Shown: in pieces, positions 63,832 to 64,000 of the stretch
Layout of the letters: each line of letters begins with the position of its first letter
Position numbering within the stretch: position 1 is the stretch's first letter
NCBI RefSeq assembly: GCF_037997115.1
Contig: NZ_CP150484.1
Span: 6,573,094 to 6,637,093, forward strand
DNA: 64,000 nucleotides
Origin: Amycolatopsis coloradensis
Lineage (GTDB): Bacteria > Actinomycetota > Actinomycetes > Mycobacteriales > Pseudonocardiaceae
Reading direction: 5' to 3'
The notes under the pieces: generated by a model
Databases searched by the model: none
What the model was told of the DNA's origin: nothing
Seen by the model: only the letters and a program-made list of their open reading frames with translations
Made by a program: the position numbers and the translations under genes

Positions 63832-63968
63832 CAGATTCTCCGGACCGGACGAGACGGACGCAGCTCGGGCATGGCCTCATCCTGGGCGGGGACACCGCTT
63901 GTCCCGGGCGCTGTTCGCCACCCCGGCCCCATTGCCCGGTAACCGGAGGCCCACTGCTCGTAGTACAT
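63831..63968 (-). CDS. Possible 45-codon ORF coupled to the PKS start
   Basis: An open frame from an ATG (MYYEQWASGYRAMG...) to a TGA that overlaps the PKS ATG by one base (TGATG). The geometry would allow translational coupling. However, the ATG lies in a dispersed GAAGG...CCTTCATGTAC repeat, no good ribosome binding site is visible, and the peptide resembles nothing I know. It may be a leader peptide or chance. Confidence 0.2.
   Translation of the reverse strand: MYYEQWASGYRAMGPGWRTAPGTSGVPAQDEAMPELRPSRPVRRI
63936..63946. promoter_or_regulatory. Palindrome upstream of the PKS operon
   Basis: CCGGT-A-ACCGG is a perfect 5+1+5 inverted repeat about 105 bp before the first PKS start in the window. 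It is a possible regulator binding site, judged by position and symmetry only. The 169 bp from 63832 to the window end otherwise hold only repeats and the doubtful 45-codon ORF. Confidence 0.3.
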
Positions 63969-63999
63969 GAAGGCCCCCTTCCTTGCGCCTGGCGCAAGG
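63963..63999. repeat. Dispersed GTACATGAAGGC element joined to a perfect hairpin
   Basis: GTACATGAAGG followed by CCCCCTTC (63963-63981) matches elements at 8728-8748 and, inverted, at 9126-9145. It adjoins CCTTGCGCC (63981-63989) and GGCGCAAGG (63991-63999), perfect 9-bp arms around one base. On the minus strand the hairpin precedes the PKS operon, so it may terminate an upstream transcript or belong to a mobile-like intergenic element. The window ends here. Confidence 0.55.
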
Positions 64000-64000
64000 G

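Overview
The window is very GC-rich, with dense G/C third codon positions, ATGA-coupled operons and only actinobacterial gene families. I infer an actinomycete, most likely Amycolatopsis or a close Pseudonocardiaceae relative. The interspersed GAAGGAGGCCTTC-type and GGGGTCGTGAG-type palindromes between genes resemble those I associate with Amycolatopsis genomes; the genus is inference, not proof. The main content is part of a modular type I polyketide synthase (PKS) cluster. It appears to run off the right edge, because no loading module and no chain-release thioesterase domain is present.

Left flank (1-3182): a truncated acyl-CoA dehydrogenase overlaps a second acyl-CoA dehydrogenase by ATGA. 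A small conserved protein of unknown function follows, then a convergent TetR regulator. This looks like a lipid-degradation locus bordering the cluster. Regulators (3356-8720): a large LuxR/LAL-type ATPase regulator and an AfsR/SARP-type regulator carrying a cyclase-like domain and an AAA domain. A 508-bp gene-free stretch with strong inverted repeats follows.

Accessory operon (14830 down to 9229, minus strand): fkbK-like dehydrogenase, fkbJ-like acyl carrier protein, fkbI-like acyl-CoA dehydrogenase, fkbH-like HAD protein, type II thioesterase, Sfp-type phosphopantetheinyl transferase and a YqcI/YcgG-family protein. Most junctions are 4-bp ATGA overlaps. fkbHIJK make the hydroxymalonyl-ACP/methoxymalonyl-ACP extender unit. 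The O-methyltransferase FkbG is not in the window.

PKS genes (63831 down to 14827, minus strand), in transcription order: a 1444-aa single module (KS-AT-KR-ACP); a 7245-aa four-module protein (DH-ER-KR, DH-KR, DH-KR, DH-ER-KR); a 3664-aa two-module protein (DH-ER-KR; KR with a DH remnant); a 2910-aa two-module protein (KR; then a module whose AT is visibly destroyed); and a 976-aa KS-AT protein with no carrier domain. N- and C-terminal docking regions support the order 1444 > 7245 > 3664 > 2910. Nearly all AT domains carry HAFH (malonyl-type). One carries HASH and is a candidate for an unusual extender.

The most unusual part is the end of the line. The last full module has an AT lacking its catalytic serine and histidine regions, and ends in a PCP-like carrier. 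The next gene supplies a KS-AT protein whose AT looks intact but whose KS has lost the HGTGT histidine and which has no ACP. That gene is directly coupled to fkbK. I propose a split terminal module in which this AT acts in trans, possibly delivering hydroxymalonyl from the FkbJ carrier. At DNA level, a 13-bp palindrome (GTCCAC-A/T-GTGGAC) recurs about ten times inside the PKS genes in different reading frames and is unexplained.
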